10,565 nt of DNA from an archaeon (lineage in GTDB: Archaea > Thermoproteota > Bathyarchaeia > TCS64), in assembly GCA_020444005.1 (NCBI GenBank), contig JAHLLU010000045.1, positions 1 through 10,565 on the forward strand, given 5' to 3'. The translations under genes and the position numbers were made by a program. Of the stretch, positions 1 to 6,457 are shown one piece after another. The notes under the pieces are model-generated. The model was not told the origin of the DNA and searched no databases. It saw nothing but the letters and a program-made list of their open reading frames with translations. Every line of letters starts with the position of its first letter. Within the stretch, counting starts at the first letter, position 1.

Positions 1-192
1 GTTTTCTTCAACTAATCTATCCAACCTATTAAGAAGCGCAGACCGACGAATATCCTTTCCTTCATCCTCAACAAGATGTTGATAAATAGTATATGCACTT
101 GCTGACTCATATTCCGTTATTACTAAAACAATCAACCTGTCAATATCATCAAAAGGAAAATTCCCATCAAAATTATCAACACCCACCACCAT
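1..192 (-). CDS. Partial helix-rich protein, possibly winged-helix regulator (5' end only)
   Basis: The minus strand is open from an ATG at 192 to the left edge, giving the first 64 residues. Codon use reads as real protein: acidic N-terminus (DNFDGNFPFDDIDR), a hydrophobic helix (LIVLVITEYESASAY), then a basic helix with IRRSALLNRLDRLVEE. Two or three helices followed by a basic 'recognition' helix resemble winged-helix DNA-binding domains, but the family cannot be named and the rest lies outside the window. A TATA-like CTATAAAAG at 249-241 would start transcription about 27 bases before the ATG. No clear ribosome site precedes the ATG; an in-frame GTG at 207 is an alternative start. The small plus-strand ORF opposite it (93-305) has low-complexity H/Q/L composition and is rejected. 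Confidence 0.6.
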   Translation of the reverse strand, partial: MVVGVDNFDGNFPFDDIDRLIVLVITEYESASAYTIYQHLVEDEGKDIRRSALLNRLDRLVEEN

Positions 193-557
193 TTTCTCAA
201 CAACCACGTTTATTACGCCAGTGCTTTAATACCGGAATAACTTTTATAGTAAGTTTATACTTAAAATATTATCCATTAATATTATTATTCTTAACAAAAA
301 AATAATTTACATCCATTTATACCAGATTCTATACGTTCAATATTCGATTTGACCTCTTTTTATATTTTATATCATCAATTTTACAATATATCATCCATTT
401 TCTCGACTATTTATATAGCCGTACAGGAACAAATTCATAGTGATAGTTTTTAGTAATAGTTCAACCCAACAAATGGGGAGAATGTTTGGATACTATTATC
501 TAAATTTATCTAGGAGTAACAAATATCAGCTACATAAATTCAGTGAGGTGTTTTTTA
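193..557. promoter_or_regulatory. Divergent intergenic region with TATA-like elements
   Basis: This 365-base, very AT-rich gap separates the left-edge minus gene from the plus gene at 558. Minus-strand TATA candidates are CTATAAAAG (249-241) and TTAAGTATAAAC (264-253). Plus-strand candidates are TTTATATAG (410-418), the best-looking box but 140 bases upstream of the gene, and CTAAATTTATC (500-510), which places a start near 530 and a leader of about 28 bases. A 34-codon ORF at 473-577 overlaps the next start but has no usable ribosome site. I see no RNA gene or repeat here. Confidence 0.4.
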
Positions 558-902
558 GTGGAGAAAAAAACTGGTAACAACATTCTACCAAAATTCCCCA
601 GAGTGTTCGCTCAAGGATATATGGTTATAATTATGCAATCAAACGGTGAAAAAAACATCTGGGGAAATGAGGTTACAGAAAAACAAGCTAAGAAAACTGC
701 TGAAGAATTAGAGTTTGAACTGCGACTAATGGCATTAATCAAAAAAAAAGTCGAGACACCAATCGATGAAATACTAGAAATCTGTTCTCAGTTTAACCAT
801 AATGGGTTAGTCAATGAATTACTTTCTGAGGTTATGTGGGAAAAAGTACGCGTTCTATCTAAAAAAAGGATTGTAACAAAGCGTCCCTTGAAAACTCCAT
901 GA
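558..902 (+). CDS. Hypothetical protein, 114 aa, GTG start
   Basis: Start chosen at GTG 558 because GAGGTG (545-550) sits seven bases upstream; the longer GTG at 543 would place that ribosome site inside the gene. The protein has a basic N-terminus, a short hydrophobic strand (GYMVIIMQ), then a charged helical region (EKQAKKTAEELEFELRLMAL) and a second helical half (TPIDEILEICSQFNHNGLVN), ending in a Lys/Arg-rich tail. The C-terminal basic character hints at nucleic-acid contact, but no known family is recognised. It stands alone: divergent from the gene at 1-192 and convergent with the VOC-like remnant at 973-1095. Function unknown; that it is a real gene is fairly secure from the ribosome site and codon pattern. 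Confidence 0.7.
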   Translation: MEKKTGNNILPKFPRVFAQGYMVIIMQSNGEKNIWGNEVTEKQAKKTAEELEFELRLMALIKKKVETPIDEILEICSQFNHNGLVNELLSEVMWEKVRVLSKKRIVTKRPLKTP

Positions 903-972
903 TATACATACACGTATGCATTCCATTCACTTTGGTTGAATCTTGTGTGTCCATCCTGTTGACTCAGAGTAC

Positions 973-1095
973 TCAATTATTGAACACAAATTCATCACGA
1001 TCAGGAAGCATTAACTCACAGTTGAATACGTTGATGTAGAAGTCTGCGAGTTTTCGCCAGTCGCGTGCTACCAAGTTGGTGTGAACATACTTCAT
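973..1095 (-). pseudogene. Truncated glyoxalase/VOC-family gene remnant
   Basis: A 40-codon minus-strand ORF starts MKYVHTNLVARDWRKLADFY and continues INVFNCELMLPDRDEFVFNN before TGA. The opening matches the first beta-alpha unit of vicinal-oxygen-chelate proteins (glyoxalase/bleomycin-resistance superfamily), where a metal-ligand His follows the first strand and a W..L..FY helix comes next. Full-length members are about 120-130 residues, so roughly two thirds is missing: after PDRD the similarity stops and no VOC-like sequence is found in the other minus frames down to 903. A TATA-like element (1162-1154 on this strand) still lies upstream. Best read as a 3'-deleted pseudogene; an unrelated micro-ORF is less likely given the strength of the N-terminal match (recognised by eye, not by search). 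Confidence 0.6.
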
Positions 1096-1244
1096 ATTGT
1101 ATCAAGTGTGTTTCAATTAGATTAGGTGTTTGAATCAGCAGATCAAAAAGTCCATTATAAATTGAAAACGAGTCGTATTACTACGATAATATGGATAATG
1201 ATATTACATCCTCTCAGAATAATTAACATCTAAGAGGTTCTAAA
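1096..1244. promoter_or_regulatory. Promoter region of the surface protein, TATA at 1154-1162
   Basis: ATTATAAAT at 1154-1162 reads as a TATA box on both strands. On plus it predicts a start near 1184 and a leader of about 60 bases before the GTG at 1245; on minus it could serve the VOC remnant. The leader contains CCTCT (1210-1214) complementary to AGAGG (1233-1237), the latter overlapping the ribosome site GAGGT (1234-1238), so a weak five-pair stem with an 18-base loop could mask translation start. Confidence 0.4.
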
Positions 1245-3161
1245 GTGAAGTTTTTAGTTAAACCAACGTTAATTTTCCTAATAGTCTCTTTTCTGGTGGT
1301 CGGAACTGTATCCGCTGAATCAGAGTGGGCAATAGGAGACACAGTGCAACTCATCTTCTCAACCACAAACATGGGAGACGTTAACGTCATAGAATCCACA
1401 GGCACCATCACAATCACCGGTCCATGCGGAAACCAATACGATGCAGGAGATTATGAAACAGACCAAGCAGTAGCCCCCGGAGAATATGTGGAAGTACCGG
1501 TAACTTGGGTATCAACTGGAGGAGTTCCCGGTGTTTATGGAGTAATACTGGATGGTCAACTTGTCTACTCTAATGGGGAGAGCGAGACTACACACTCTGT
1601 TGTCAGTGAGGCGTTCATGCTCTATGAACCCATAACAGGCTTAGACCATGTACCCGACATCGTAACAGACGCGTCCCTTACAGGCATCACGATGATTTCA
1701 GACACATTCTCAACTGGCGGAGTATTCATGAACATCGTCTGGATAAACAACACAGGAACAACTAGCTTCATACCAGAAATATACACAGTCTTCACAGACA
1801 ACGAAACAACATATGGACCATACACCTCATTCTATCTCGATGACCCATGCACACCGGGACTCCACCCATACACGTTCATGTGCCAACTACCAATAATAAT
1901 GAATCCCGGAGAATACGAGTATAGTACCCAAGCAAACATGCACTATCCATCAACAACCGATGAGGAAGTAGAATCAATGGATATGGGACCCTTCTGGACA
2001 GATGCATACACTATTGAATACCCAACAAACCGGTTCTCAATACAAAGCATCCACGGTATTCCGATTTCATCAGCGGAATTAGTACTAGGAGACGATGTAA
2101 TTATTCAAAAAGATGATTCAGATATCGCAACTGGATTCTATGATATTGGCATGTTCGCGGTACACTCGGACCCGGAGCTGAATATACCAAAGGAAATGGG
2201 TAACCAACTCGGGCTAGCATTCTATAAGAACAAAGACGGAAGCCTAACACCTGAAGAAGCAGAGTACCTTGAAAACAATATAAGACCAAGATACACCCCC
2301 GAACAATATCAATCACTCAGTGAGATACCGGAAAAACGAGAATGGACAGAAGAACCAGTAAATAGCTACAATGCCATCACAGGGCCAATGGGATTAATTC
2401 TGCCAGAAGGTCTTTTGTTTGAATGGAAACCAGTAGAGCTCATCCAAATTGGAGCCACTCATAAAATCACAGTAAAGGAACCAGAAGTAGACTTTACAGC
2501 AGAAGCAGAGGTAAACACTCCCCCGTCACTAAACAACCCACTAGGAGTAACAGTAACCCTAGACAATAATGGGGAACTGGTGTTCAAACCAAGCTTTGAA
2601 GTAGAGATAGAAAACCAGGATGGAGAGAAAGTAGAACCCGAAACCACCAACAAAGACGAAGATAAAAAAGTTAAACCATTAACACAGGAAACCTTCGATC
2701 TAGAAATACAAACACCTGAAACCTACATTAGACAGGGAGAAAACACCTGGACCATCAATATAAGAATAAACATAGGAGACACGTACATCCCCACACTCGA
2801 AGGCATACCAGACGGAGAATACACAGAGTGGCTCATAGATACCCTAAGCGGAGAAGAAACAAACACCGACCAAGACTTTGAAGATATACTAGGGCAAGAC
2901 CCATACATGGGCACTGGAGAAATCGGGTTATTCGACATAGGAATTGGAATCGAACACACATGGAGCTCCACACCAGTAGAAACTGAAACAACAGAAGACA
3001 CAACAACAGAGACAGACGAGGCCACCACCGAAACAACTGACACCAACACCGAACCTGAAACAACTGAACCCCATGACACAGATGAAACAACAGAGGAAAA
3101 AGGAATACTAGAATCAATAATCGAATCCATAGTGAACTTCTTCAAAGGAATATTCGGCTAA
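1245..3161 (+). CDS. Secreted surface protein with Ig-like segments and Thr/Glu-rich stalk
   Basis: 638 residues from GTG 1245, with GAGGT six bases upstream. A Sec signal peptide is clear: KFLVK, a hydrophobic core (about 8-20), then VSA before ESEW, cleavage likely after residue 24. The mature part opens with beta-rich Ig/CARDB-like segments (about 28-235; e.g. GDTVQLIFSTTNMGD and APGEYVEVPVTWVSTGG), typical of extracellular proteins. A central mixed region includes NKDGSLTPEEAEYL, which resembles an EF-hand loop but lacks the first acidic ligand. Further beta-rich sequence follows, then a Thr/Glu/Asp stalk (about 578-618, TETT and TTET units), suited to glycosylation, and a final 20-residue amphipathic hydrophobic segment (ILESIIESIVNFFKGIFG). 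No PGF-CTERM, PEFG-CTERM or sortase motif is seen. Likely cell-surface structural or binding protein; ligand unknown. Confidence 0.85.
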   Translation: MKFLVKPTLIFLIVSFLVVGTVSAESEWAIGDTVQLIFSTTNMGDVNVIESTGTITITGPCGNQYDAGDYETDQAVAPGEYVEVPVTWVSTGGVPGVYGVILDGQLVYSNGESETTHSVVSEAFMLYEPITGLDHVPDIVTDASLTGITMISDTFSTGGVFMNIVWINNTGTTSFIPEIYTVFTDNETTYGPYTSFYLDDPCTPGLHPYTFMCQLPIIMNPGEYEYSTQANMHYPSTTDEEVESMDMGPFWTDAYTIEYPTNRFSIQSIHGIPISSAELVLGDDVIIQKDDSDIATGFYDIGMFAVHSDPELNIPKEMGNQLGLAFYKNKDGSLTPEEAEYLENNIRPRYTPEQYQSLSEIPEKREWTEEPVNSYNAITGPMGLILPEGLLFEWKPVELIQIGATHKITVKEPEVDFTAEAEVNTPPSLNNPLGVTVTLDNNGELVFKPSFEVEIENQDGEKVEPETTNKDEDKKVKPLTQETFDLEIQTPETYIRQGENTWTINIRINIGDTYIPTLEGIPDGEYTEWLIDTLSGEETNTDQDFEDILGQDPYMGTGEIGLFDIGIGIEHTWSSTPVETETTEDTTTETDEATTETTDTNTEPETTEPHDTDETTEEKGILESIIESIVNFFKGIFG

Positions 3162-3278
3162 TCACGATATCCAAACATCAAGACTCTCCAAAATATCAAA
3201 CTCTCATAATCCATTATCTCGTCATAAGAGAAAACAGCACTACAGCCCATGTAAACAATACTGACTTTCACGCATTAT

Positions 3279-3292
3279 AAAAAATGGTTTTT
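3279..3292. terminator. Bidirectional A/T-run terminator between convergent genes
   Basis: A run of six A (3279-3284) followed within a few bases by five T (3288-3292) lies between the convergent genes ending at 3161 (+) and 3346 (-). Each strand therefore has a T-run downstream of its gene, the usual archaeal termination signal. Confidence 0.5.
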
Positions 3293-3345
3293 ATTAAATT
3301 AAGTTATGCAGGCTTCTGTATGTGGTTCATTGGAGGGGGATTACT

Positions 3346-3555
3346 TCATCTAATATTTTTCAGCTTATCCGTCTCATCTTGAATACTCCTTGTCATACTA
3401 CAGTTTTCACAAAGCAGATGAATATACGTATAAGGGTCATCGGGATAAACATCATCTTTTTCCAGTAAATCAATATTTAGAAATTCTCTGCCACGAACTA
3501 TTTCTAACTCGGTCTCGATCTGAGCCCCACAGTGAACACAATGAGTCCTAACCAT
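3346..3555 (-). CDS. Small zinc-binding protein with two CxxC knuckles
   Basis: 69 residues from ATG 3555. CVHC (Cys6, Cys9) near the N-terminus and CENC (Cys49, Cys52) form a four-cysteine zinc-ribbon pattern with a 39-residue gap, wide enough for a three-stranded ribbon with an acidic insertion (EKDDVYPDDPY). A charged tail (QDETDKLKNIR) ends the protein. Such mini zinc proteins often bind nucleic acid or protein partners, but the role here is unknown. A TTG at 3582 would add nine residues (MSKLRSNRI); neither start has a ribosome site. A TATA-like TTTATTAGA around 3600-3608 would give a short leader that favours the ATG. It shares strand with the CBS/zinc-ribbon gene 225 bases upstream but is probably a separate unit. 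Confidence 0.65.
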   Translation of the reverse strand: MVRTHCVHCGAQIETELEIVRGREFLNIDLLEKDDVYPDDPYTYIHLLCENCSMTRSIQDETDKLKNIR

Positions 3556-3780
3556 TATTCTATTACTACGCAATTTACTCAATTAGGTATAGTAACAACA
3601 TCTAATAAACCAAGATAAACCCCCGTCCTCATCATTTACCTGTTCGCCCCAGACGCTGAATGAGTTCAATCGATTAATCCAATACATTGTTGAGAAAGGA
3701 AAATATCCACAAATCTTGAACATAAATAAGAATCATATTTTATGATAGAATAAATTTAAGGCATGGAACAGTATTTTTCC

Positions 3781-4335
3781 CTATCTACATTCTCCACATA
3801 GCCATCTTCCACCTATTTTTTCAAGATCAGAATAGTTGCCACATTCTTCACAATATCCAGCAAAACCTTTCCTATCCTCAGTACCCGAAGACGGCAATTG
3901 CAGTCTACTATGTTCACGAATCAGCAAATGAAGCTCAGGCTCAATTCTCGCGATATCCGACTCAGATATAATCCCCACCACCATAACTTCATTTTTCACA
4001 ACCAAACGCCGTATCTTACCATCACGCATCCGCTTTGCAGCCTCCTCTATGCCAGCATCTTCATTTATAGTGATTAAAGGAGAACTCATAATATCACGGA
4101 CTAGTGTGGTGTTTGGATCCAAACCCTCTGCAACTACTCTTTTCATCACATCACGATCAGTTAAGACCCCCACATATTCACCTCCGGTTTTAATCAAGAG
4201 AGAAGAGATATCATGATAAGTCATCATCTTTGAAGCTTCAACAACGTTTGTCTCAGGTAAAACACTGATAATTTTTTCAGTCATAATATCCTTAACGGTG
4301 ATTATATGCTCATCTTGCTCATACGATTCATTCAT
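3781..4335 (-). CDS. CBS-domain pair protein with C-terminal zinc ribbon
   Basis: 184 residues from ATG 4335. Two CBS motifs are plain: VKDIMTEKIISVLPETNVVE with DISSLLIKTGGEYVGVLTDRD (about 14-63), then VRDIMSSPLITINEDAGIEE with IRRLVVKNEVMVVGIISESD (about 79-127). CBS pairs bind adenosyl ligands (AMP, ATP, SAM) and report energy or methylation state. The C-terminus has CEEC (162, 165) and CGEC (180, 183), a compact zinc ribbon; archaeal CBS-plus-zinc-ribbon proteins are known, Ta0289 of Thermoplasma being one. The ORF is open to 4428, but the extra N-terminus (WLFKYF) is encoded by a TATA box, TTTAAATATT at 4410-4401, so the ATG at 4335 is preferred, leaving a leader of about 45 bases. Probably a soluble regulator; target unknown. 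Confidence 0.88.
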   Translation of the reverse strand: MNESYEQDEHIITVKDIMTEKIISVLPETNVVEASKMMTYHDISSLLIKTGGEYVGVLTDRDVMKRVVAEGLDPNTTLVRDIMSSPLITINEDAGIEEAAKRMRDGKIRRLVVKNEVMVVGIISESDIARIEPELHLLIREHSRLQLPSSGTEDRKGFAGYCEECGNYSDLEKIGGRWLCGECR

Positions 4336-4400
4336 AAATGTTCTACATGGTTGATCCCGATTACAGTTAATTAAGATACTTAATTGAAAGATATATCTAA

Positions 4401-4410
4401 AATATTTAAA
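4401..4410 (-). promoter_or_regulatory. TATA box of the CBS/zinc-ribbon gene
   Basis: TTTAAATATT on the minus strand, preceded by pyrimidine/T-rich sequence, predicts transcription start near 4380. It falls inside the longer open frame of the CBS gene and therefore argues for the downstream ATG at 4335. Confidence 0.5.
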
Positions 4411-4612
4411 AAGCCAGACTATTGGCAAGGAGTCCCGTTATACCATTGAGATCAAGCCAAAATAGACGGGTTTCTACAACATATACGCGTATCTATATGA
4501 TGGTTGGAAGAGAATAGATTACAAACTAGAAACAATCTACGTACAAAAACAATAGATGCCTTTATCGTTTTTTATTAAAATCCAAACTCGTTTATTATTT
4601 GATGTTTTGATT

Positions 4613-4840
4613 TTATGATATTAGCTGTACTTTTACACATTTTTGCCCTTTTCTTGTTTGAATTAATGTGAAAATTACTTTATCTCCGCGTTTCACCTCT
4701 TCAGCGTTCATGAGTTGGCTAATGTGGAAAAATACTTCTTCACCAGATTTAATCTCAATAAAACCATATCCCTTTTTCGTTAAATATTTACTGACAATAC
4801 CTTCTAATTTGTTCTCCCTCCCGTGTATATATATCATCAT
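4613..4840 (-). CDS. Cold-shock domain (CspA-type) RNA-binding protein
   Basis: 75 residues from ATG 4840. The OB-fold cold-shock domain spans about 11-73: it has RNP1 (KGYGFI, 23-28) and RNP2 (VFFHIS, 36-41), the two aromatic nucleic-acid-binding motifs, and ends with RGDKVIFTLIQTRKGQKCVKV, the closing strands. Length and order match single-domain Csp proteins, which bind single-stranded RNA/DNA as chaperones during cold or growth transitions. Start is uncertain: ATGs at 4870, 4840 and 4837 are in frame; AGGTG lies about 11 bases before 4840, while 4870 would add a hydrophobic stretch (FIILGAFLE) atypical of Csp. The TATA box at 4974-4967 implies a leader of about 100 bases, reminiscent of regulated bacterial cspA leaders. 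Confidence 0.88.
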   Translation of the reverse strand: MMIYIHGRENKLEGIVSKYLTKKGYGFIEIKSGEEVFFHISQLMNAEEVKRGDKVIFTLIQTRKGQKCVKVQLIS

Positions 4841-4966
4841 TTCCAGAAACGCACCTAGGATGATGAACATAATTCCTAGTGAAATGTCCCATTTGACAAT
4901 TCATGATAACGCCCTGCTTTCCATCTTCAGATTCCCCACGCGTTCTAATTGTGCTTAAGCAAATCC

Positions 4967-4974
4967 ATTTAAAA
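4967..4974 (-). promoter_or_regulatory. TATA box upstream of the cold-shock gene
   Basis: TTTTAAAT on the minus strand (in context CTCTTTTAAATGG) predicts a start near 4944, about 100 bases before the favoured ATG. The intervening leader has no convincing ORF of its own, though a 73-codon frame (5009-4788) passes through it; its sequence does not look protein-like. Confidence 0.4.
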
Positions 4975-4993
4975 GAGCCCATCTTATACAACA

Positions 4994-5326
4994 TTAAACA
5001 GATATCCATTTACCACTAATGTTTAATTTATCCACAATATAATCTATATTTTTTAGTAATACTTTCTTAGACTCATCATCAATGGACTCACAATCCATAA
5101 AATAAGAATCTATATCTTCCCATGATAATTCATATGGAAATAGATCAGTGTACAAATCTATAATTTCCTCTCTTGATGATTTTAGCATTATAACTAATGC
5201 CATATCCAATAAATCAGATACATTAACTAAACAATATCTACCATATCTTTTAACGGGTAAATTATATTCCACATTGAAAAACGATAAGAATTCCAAATAT
5301 ATAATTTCTGTATACGGAGTATACAA
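4994..5326 (-). CDS. Hypothetical protein, 110 aa or longer, start unclear
   Basis: Open frame with protein-like codons: LEFLSFFNVEYNLPVKRYGR, then VSDLLDMALVIMLKSSREE, an acidic middle (YELSWEDIDSYFMDCESIDD) and a helical end (KVLLKNIDYIVDKL). No known family is recognised. The first standard start is TTG 5326 without a ribosome site. Upstream the frame stays open to a stop at 5404-5402 and still looks coding (RKYGIYENLADIVCIK), so the real N-terminus may use a rare start, or the gene may be a 5'-truncated remnant. It ends about 20 bases from the TATA box of the cold-shock gene on the same strand. AT content is higher than in its neighbours, which may mark it as acquired, though it is short. 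Confidence 0.5.
   Translation of the reverse strand: MYTPYTEIIYLEFLSFFNVEYNLPVKRYGRYCLVNVSDLLDMALVIMLKSSREEIIDLYTDLFPYELSWEDIDSYFMDCESIDDESKKVLLKNIDYIVDKLNISGKWISV
5309..5325. repeat. Inverted repeat TGTATAC-N3-GTATACA
   Basis: A perfect seven-base inverted repeat with a three-base spacer (GGA) lies at the TTG start of the hypothetical gene at 5326. The half-site matches the GTATAC core found before the stress genes further right (7866-7871, 9053-9058, 9296-9301). Because it lies at the edge of a coding frame it could be chance. Confidence 0.5.
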
Positions 5327-5467
5327 TTTAATACATACAATATCTGCTAAATTTTCATATATCCCATATTTTCTTGTAATATGAGAGTAACTATAATCGC
5401 ATTATACTATTGATATATAATGGTTTTTCGTCTTGACCATGAATTTGCACTAGTTATGGATTGGTTA

Positions 5468-5725
5468 TTAGGCAGTTAGTGCAGGTTCATGTTTTTTCAT
5501 ATCATTTAAATAAGTTTCAAACACGCGTTTGCGTAAACGAAGACTGAGGTTTTGACGTAGTCTTCGAATCTCGGCTTCATGAGTCTCTAATATACCAATG
5601 ACTTCTTCCAACTTTGAGACGTTTACAATGGGTGGAATCTCCTCAGACACTACAATGTACAATGTTTGTAGGGCATAACTCGAGCGAAGCAGATTGTCTA
5701 GATCGTCTAAATTACTGAACATCAT
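5468..5725 (-). CDS. Hypothetical helical protein, 85 aa, coupled to the gene upstream
   Basis: Mostly helical: NLDDLDNLLRSSYALQTLYI, a short Pro-containing turn (EEIPPIVN), a charged helix (KLEEVIGILETHEAEIRRLR) that may form a coiled coil, and a basic region (NLSLRLRKRVFETYLNDMKK). No family recognised. Start taken at ATG 5725, whose A is shared with the TAA of the upstream gene (TAATG overlap); GGATG lies about seven bases before it. An in-frame ATG at 5734 would add three residues (MAI) but lacks a ribosome site. The overlap implies translational coupling with the two-helix membrane protein encoded just upstream, so the pair may form a complex, with this soluble partner at the cytoplasmic face. 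Confidence 0.7.
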   Translation of the reverse strand: MMFSNLDDLDNLLRSSYALQTLYIVVSEEIPPIVNVSKLEEVIGILETHEAEIRRLRQNLSLRLRKRVFETYLNDMKKHEPALTA

Positions 5726-5916
5726 TATCGCCATCCTTTGGCATTTACGAGAACTTGGTATAGTACGTAGAGACCTGTTGTGCAGAATATGTAGGCGGAT
5801 GTGAGGGTGATGAATGCTAGTCCCGAGTTGTTGGCTTCAATTAGGAATATTCCTGTGATGTCCAGTAAAATTATTATAAAGATCCCATTAGGAACTGAAG
5901 CGAATTGTCTTCTCAT
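5725..5916 (-). CDS. Small two-helix membrane protein, 63 aa
   Basis: Two hydrophobic segments are visible: about 12-30 (GIFIIILLDITGIFLIEA) and about 35-56 (LAFITLTSAYIFCTTGLYVL), separated by a short polar turn (NNSG). The N-terminus is basic (MRRQ) and the end is KGWR, so both termini probably face the cytoplasm. No family recognised. Two starts compete: ATG 5916 is preceded by GGTGA five bases upstream, whereas ATG 5931 adds MPGDL and would be almost leaderless from the TATA box at 5959-5951. I prefer 5916. It overlaps the next gene by one base, so the two are one operon. Confidence 0.68.
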   Translation of the reverse strand: MRRQFASVPNGIFIIILLDITGIFLIEANNSGLAFITLTSAYIFCTTGLYVLYQVLVNAKGWR

Positions 5917-5950
5917 AAGGTCACCAGGCATCTATTTTGTTAGCGAGTTG

Positions 5951-5959
5951 CTATATAAA
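5951..5959 (-). promoter_or_regulatory. TATA box of the two-gene membrane-protein operon
   Basis: TTTATATAG on the minus strand predicts transcription start near 5929-5931, at or just before the first possible ATG. The transcript would thus be leaderless from 5931 or have a leader of about 15 bases carrying GGTGA before ATG 5916. Confidence 0.5.
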
Positions 5960-6032
5960 GAAGTGTAAGTTAATGTTTACTTTGTATATTATAGTGTACA
6001 AGTATTTTCTTTTAATACAAATAAAAGGATGG

Positions 6033-6040
6033 GTATATAT
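6033..6040 (+). promoter_or_regulatory. TATA box of the 99-aa gene
   Basis: GTATATAT (in GGGTATATATTC) lies about 26 bases before 6063, giving a leader of only about eight bases to the ATG at 6071. No ribosome site is present, consistent with leaderless-type initiation. Confidence 0.45.
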
Positions 6041-6070
6041 TCAGAGCTTGTTTTTTGAGTATTGATTGCT

Positions 6071-6370
6071 ATGAACTCTGAAACCATTGGTATGCTTCAG
6101 CAATATTTAGATAAATACGTGGAAGAGGGAATATTACCTGCTTATCTAGAGATGTGGGCACGTATTAAGAAAAGCGGCTCTATTGATAGCGAGAAAAGCG
6201 CCATAATTGGTCAACTTTATGGGGGCGCCTTGCGATTGCTATCCAATTTAAATGGATTTGAAGAGGCTAATATCAATCCGTATGATTTGATTGATTTTAA
6301 CGATTTTTTTAGTTCGAGGCTCGCAGGAATAGAAAAACAGATAGAAAAAGTACTAACGAACAACAAATAG
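6071..6370 (+). CDS. Hypothetical helical protein, 99 aa
   Basis: The protein reads as alpha-helical throughout: SETIGMLQQYLDKYVEEG, AYLEMWARIKKSG, EKSAIIGQLYGGALRLLSNL, and a C-terminal charged helix (AGIEKQIEKVLTNNK). No transmembrane segment, cysteine motif or known domain is seen. ATG 6071 is preferred to the TTG at 6062 because the TATA box at 6033-6040 places transcription start between them. The ribbon-helix-helix-like gene begins 87 bases downstream on the same strand; a TATA-like sequence in that gap means the two may or may not be cotranscribed. A helical partner next to a DNA-binding protein would fit an effector or antitoxin-like arrangement, but nothing in the sequence proves this. 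Confidence 0.7.
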   Translation: MNSETIGMLQQYLDKYVEEGILPAYLEMWARIKKSGSIDSEKSAIIGQLYGGALRLLSNLNGFEEANINPYDLIDFNDFFSSRLAGIEKQIEKVLTNNK

Positions 6371-6457
6371 CGTAATCTAGGTTAAACTCCTATAACCAAT
6401 AATTTGATAAGAGTAATTAGATTTCTAGAGTATATATCTGAATATAGAGGTATAATT

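Noticed and set aside
93..305. 70-codon plus-strand ORF rich in His, Gln and Leu
   Set aside because: It lies opposite the better minus-strand partial gene (1-192), has low-complexity composition, no ribosome site, and ends in promoter-like AT-rich DNA.
473..577. 34-codon plus ORF with GGGGAG nearby, overlapping the start at 558
   Set aside because: The GGGGAG is only one base before the internal ATG, too close to act as a ribosome site, and the product has no recognisable pattern.
788..976. Minus-strand ORF antisense to the gene at 558-902
   Set aside because: It covers the coding strand of a supported gene and its non-overlapping part shows no family resemblance; the VOC frame next to it is a different frame.
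2221..2262. EF-hand-like segment (NKDGSLTPEEAEYL) in the surface protein
   Set aside because: The first loop ligand is Tyr instead of Asp, so calcium binding is not supported; kept only as a remark.
2723..3145. Long minus-strand Ser/Val-rich ORFs opposite the surface protein
   Set aside because: They are mirror frames of the Thr/Glu-rich stalk, where repeated ACA/GAA codons suppress stops on the other strand.
4668..4958. 96-codon plus-strand ORF opposite the cold-shock gene
   Set aside because: It is antisense to a gene with clear RNP1 and RNP2 motifs and has no ribosome site.
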